Positions 60,650 to 64,000 of a DNA stretch of 64,000 bases are shown here, piece after piece. The first letter of the stretch is position 1, and each line of letters begins with the position of its first letter. The notes beneath the pieces are model-generated. The model saw only the letters and a program-made list of their open reading frames with translations. It had not been told where the DNA came from and searched no databases. The position numbers were made by a program, and so were the translations under genes. Origin of the DNA: Aptenodytes patagonicus (taxonomy: Eukaryota > Chordata > Aves > Sphenisciformes > Spheniscidae); the NCBI RefSeq assembly GCF_965638725.1, contig NC_134951.1, positions 67,956,437 to 68,020,436 of the forward strand. Direction: 5' to 3'.

Positions 60650-61261
60650 AGCAGCAGAGGGAACACCAAGGTCAGAGAAAGGAGGAAGAGGAGGAGGTGC
60701 TTCATAGCGGAGCAGATAAACCCTGCAGCCCATGGAGGACCCACACTGGAGCAGATGGATATTCCTGAAGGACTGCAGCCTGTGGAGAGCCCACACTGGA
60801 GCAGTTGTGTCCTGACAGTAACTGCAGTCTGTAACTGCAGTCTGTAACTGCAGGTAATTCACACTGGAGCAGAGGAAAAATGTGAGGAGGAAGGAGCGGC
60901 AGAGTGAAAACATATGTACCGACCATACCTCTTCTCCCCTCTTGCACCACTTGGGGCAGGTGGAAGAGTCTGGATTGAAGGAGTGAAGTTGAACTTGGGA
61001 AAGGGGGGAGGAAAGGTGTCGTTTTAATGTTGTTCTTTTTGTTTCTCACTACCCAAATTCATTTTAATTGGCAACGAACTACATTGATTTTCCCCAGTTG
61101 AGTTTGTTTTGCCCGCAACAGTAATTGGCAGGCAATGTCCCTGTCTTTATCTTGGCCCATGACTTTCTTATCCTATTTTCTCCCTCAGAGGCAGAGGGGA
61201 GGGAGAAGGGAGTGAGCAGCTGGGTGGGCATTTGGCCGTTAGCCACGGTTAACCCACCACA
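60650..61261 (+). mobile_element. 5'-truncated LTR of a second avian ERV family
   Basis: The 3' part matches a common avian ERVL-type LTR: repeated 'cacactggagcag' motifs (about 60,737-60,870), a 'gaggaaggagcggcagag' block, 'ttttccccagttgagtttgt', and the end 'ggttaacccaccaca' at 61,261. The start is uncertain and no target duplication was found, so the 5' side is probably truncated or too diverged. Confidence 0.6.
60818..60853 (+). repeat. 13-bp tandem repeat
   Basis: Units 'gtaactgcagtct' at 60,818-60,830 and 60,831-60,843, plus a partial third copy to 60,853, inside the truncated LTR. Confidence 0.9.
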
Positions 61262-61417
61262 GTCCTCTTTTGGCATCTGTGGACTTCTCCTTTGTGAGAA
61301 GGGGCAGAGATGTGCTACTTTTGCTTTATCCTTCCTCTGCCACCCAAAAGCATGTCCAGCACAGCCATAGACTGACCAGTGCTCCATATCTGGAACTTCT
61401 AGCAACATCTAGCAACA
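61262..61417. other. Spacer between LTR and CR1
   Basis: Unassigned sequence of about 155 bp. A reading frame opening at 61,270 runs through it into the CR1 piece, but only by chance. Confidence 0.5.
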
Positions 61418-61847
61418 TTGTGAGGGGTCTGGAGAACAAGTCTTATGAGGAGCGGCTGAGGGAACTGGGGTTGTTTAGCCTGGAGAAAAGGAGGCTCAGG
61501 GGAGACCTCATTGCTCTCTACAACTACCTGAAAGGAGGTTGTAGCGAGGTGGGTGTCAGTCTCTTCTCCCAAGTAACAAGTGATAGGATGAGAGGAAATG
61601 GCCTCAAGTTGCGCCAGGGGAGGTTTAGATTGGACATGAGGAAAAATTTCTTTACTGAAAGAGTGGTTGAACATTGGAACAGGCTGCCCAGGGAAGTGGT
61701 TGAGTCCCTGGAAGTATTTAAAAGACGTTTAGATGAGATGCTTAGGGACATGGTTTAGTGGGCATGGTGGTGTTGGGTTGACGGTTGGACTCGATGATCT
61801 TAGAGGTCTTTTCCAACCTTAATGATTCTATGATTCTATGATTCTAT
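61418..61847 (+). mobile_element. Young CR1 LINE 3' fragment
   Basis: Severely 5'-truncated: it starts at 'gtgaggggtctggagaac' and encodes only the last 110 or so residues of ORF2, open to TAG at 61,756-61,758, followed by the CR1 3' UTR and 'gattctat' repeats. By eye it is about 95 percent identical to the 3' end of the CR1 at 10,486-13,120, with a 6-bp deletion near 61,710, so both belong to the same recent subfamily. Confidence 0.92.
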
Positions 61848-63104
61848 CTCAAACTGAGGCAGGAATGCCTCCCCATAGTCCCAGCAGGAAATGTCATCCT
61901 TGGCCTCCATTAGAATTAGGCTGGGTCTAGCACTAGAGGACAGCTCAGGACCTACATGCTCAGGCTCAGGGCTGACCAAGCTTTCCTGTTCAGGCTGGTT
62001 TTGTGAAGAGCTACTGCACAAAACTCTGCACTGCATTGCACCCCACAGCCCTCCTTATCTGGGGTAGCCCAACTACCAATACACAGAATAACCAAGATCG
62101 CTTATATAGCCAATAACCTTGTCAGGGTGGGTTGTCCTGCCTCTTTGGCCTGTCCACATTAATTTGTCCATGAAAAGACTGATTAAGCTTATAAAAATAT
62201 TAATGCATCTTTAGCATGGATTATAGCAGAGTAAGAATGCGTGTGGGGCCTTTTGTTATTGAATACAGCCATCTAGTGGTTAATTCTTGTTTATTCCCTA
62301 CAGTTTTCAAAAGAGAACAGTGCTGACAAGTAAAGAGAGACCAAGAGAACAAGGCTGCACAAGCAAGAAAGTTCCCTTCCTCCTTGTCCAGCGCATAAGG
62401 GTTACCCTTGAGGTCTGACTTGAAGAGGTCACTTGGCCATCTCAACTTATGGCTATGGGTAGACTTTCTAAAAAGGAGCCATGGTGAGGTCTGGGCACTG
62501 AATCCGCACCAATACCAGATGGGTAATTCCTAACAGAAACAGCAACAGTTCTATTGCTCCTTGTATTAATTCAGTGTTTATGTGATTACATATCTATAAA
62601 AATCCCGTACCCAAACACTTAACTTCCTGGTATACTTTTGGTCCTTTTTGTTTACACGTAACAGGTTCATTTTCTAAATAAAATATTTTGTTACTTATTT
62701 TCTAAAAAAATCCTAGGCTATTTTAGCATTTCTACTTTGGGTCAGCGAAATGCTGATTAAAGAGTCTTAAAGAAATGCAGGAAAACTGAAATAAAAAAAG
62801 AAGAGTGCAAGTATGTAATGGGTTTATTTCATATAAATTGGTCCACACATCCTAAATGGGTTGTGTGGGAATACTTACTATTTAGCTAATAGTCAAATAA
62901 TAAAATAATAAAAAGAAATTGCAGAAGAAACTGCAGAAATGTCTAATGATTGATCTAATTCATATCACCAGATGAATACTAGAAAAGCTTGCTGGTAGGC
63001 CTGAGTAGCAGCTTCTATTTCCTGTTAAACTACTATCACAAGGTAACAGAATAATAACACATTATTAGCATAGGAGAACATGTGAATTTATACAGGTTTG
63101 TGAG
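61848..63104. other. Intergenic, no gene recognised
   Basis: AT-rich toward the end. No feature seen. Confidence 0.5.
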
Positions 63105-63240
63105 GAAAATGTAGAAATCTAGGGCCAGAGGAAGCATTCCAGTTGCCTGGTTTAACCTCCTGTATCCCATCAGCAATATAGTTCACTGGTAGCCTTTGCT
63201 TTGATTGCATTTGAGTGTGAATATTATTCCCCCTTGCAGG
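63105..63240 (-). repeat. Ancient CR1-type relic
   Basis: 'aatctagggccagaggaagc' followed by 'ttgcctggtttaacctcctg' and 'tatcccatcagc' resembles the reversed 3' region of old reptile/bird CR1 lineages ('..ggccagaaggga..catctagtctgacctcctg'). Highly diverged. Confidence 0.45.
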
Positions 63241-64000
63241 AAGGCAATGGGCTGGTCCTGCTGACCTCCCCCTTCGACCTCACGCACTCACAGGTCAGGC
63301 ATGTTTCTGCCACCCATAACCTCACAGCCCAGGGATTCGGGTGCCTGCAAGACAAGGCCCAGGTTTGCAAGGCATGGTTGCATGATGTCGGTGCAGCTTT
63401 AGTGAGGACACCGTGATGAGCTGTGGGGGAGTACTTAAGTTAGTCATACAACATAAGAGAAGTAAAAGCAAAGACAGGAATAAAGTTGTTGAGGCAGGAT
63501 TAGTTCCTAACAAGAGGACTCAAGTGACAAATGCCGATGTGAAACAGTATAAACCCCTAAGAAATAAAGCAGAGAGTCAAAATAGCTCAACAAGACCAAG
63601 CGTCAGCCTGTTCCGAGGACCGATAGAGGCTGCCGCTTCCCCGCGGCGCTGAGAGCTGCCAGGCCAGCAGGGACACATCGCATGTCTGCATGCCAACATG
63701 CACTTCCATAGCACGTTAGCCCCAGCTACCTTCTGTGTGGTTTAGTCAATAGATTATCACTGTATTCTCATAAAGTTGTGCATATCCTGCTTGCACAACC
63801 TTCACGCACAACAAGAGATGCCTGAGCAAAAGCAAATCAGTGAAGGGATGGTTACGAATCATACTGTGCTGAAAACATCCTACCATCCCACTAAGAACGT
63901 AATACTGATACAGCGCGATGTTAGCATCAGGATTTCCATGGAGAAGAAAGGGTTTAGGCCCCTCCTGTTGCAAGTTCTTTTATTTTAGTGCTATTTAGTG
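63241..64000. other. Intergenic end of window
   Basis: No gene or repeat recognised. Open frames are short and unsupported. Confidence 0.5.

Noticed and set aside
61270..61758. 162-codon frame as a host gene
   Set aside because: Its last 110 or so residues are the CR1 ORF2 C-terminus; the upstream part is unrelated spacer sequence.

Overview
The window is bird nuclear DNA. It holds one confidently recognised protein-coding gene, TNFAIP3 (A20), on the + strand. The avian assignment rests on CR1 LINE copies of several ages, avian ERVL-type LTRs with 5-bp target duplications, and an A20 protein that matches the vertebrate family along its whole length. I cannot name the species.

Region 1-22,290 is upstream intergenic sequence. 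It contains decayed CR1 relics (about 1,688-2,330, 2,530-2,990, 18,655-18,895 and 19,750-20,040) and MIR-like relics. A young, 5'-truncated CR1 lies at about 10,486-13,120 and still has an uninterrupted reverse-transcriptase frame. A perfect 106-bp inverted repeat (13,918-14,023 and 14,393-14,498) has its right arm inserted inside a CR1 tail. A provirus reduced to LTR, about 556 bp, LTR lies at 16,368-18,108.

Region 22,440-39,310 is the TNFAIP3 locus. A CpG island carries an E-box followed by two NF-kB sites, then a non-coding first exon with a short upstream ORF. Eight coding exons follow between 26,481 and 37,830, all with GT/AG borders and consistent phases. They encode an OTU deubiquitinase domain with its Asp/Cys/His residues and seven intact A20-type zinc fingers, 804 residues from the first in-frame Met. 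Intron 2 holds a cluster of two kB-like sites around a C/EBP-like site. The 3' UTR is AU-rich and has several polyadenylation signals. Promoter and intronic sites fit the known role of A20 as an NF-kB-induced inhibitor of NF-kB.

Region 39,310-64,000 is downstream intergenic sequence in which I recognise no functional gene. It holds a minus-strand coding-like remnant (47,907-48,194), a solo LTR with a perfect target duplication (56,131-56,730), a truncated LTR of a second family (about 60,650-61,261) followed by a young CR1 3' end (about 61,418-61,847), and an old CR1 relic near 63,105-63,240. Of the elements listed, only TNFAIP3 is a clear host gene; the rest is repeats and candidate regulatory DNA.
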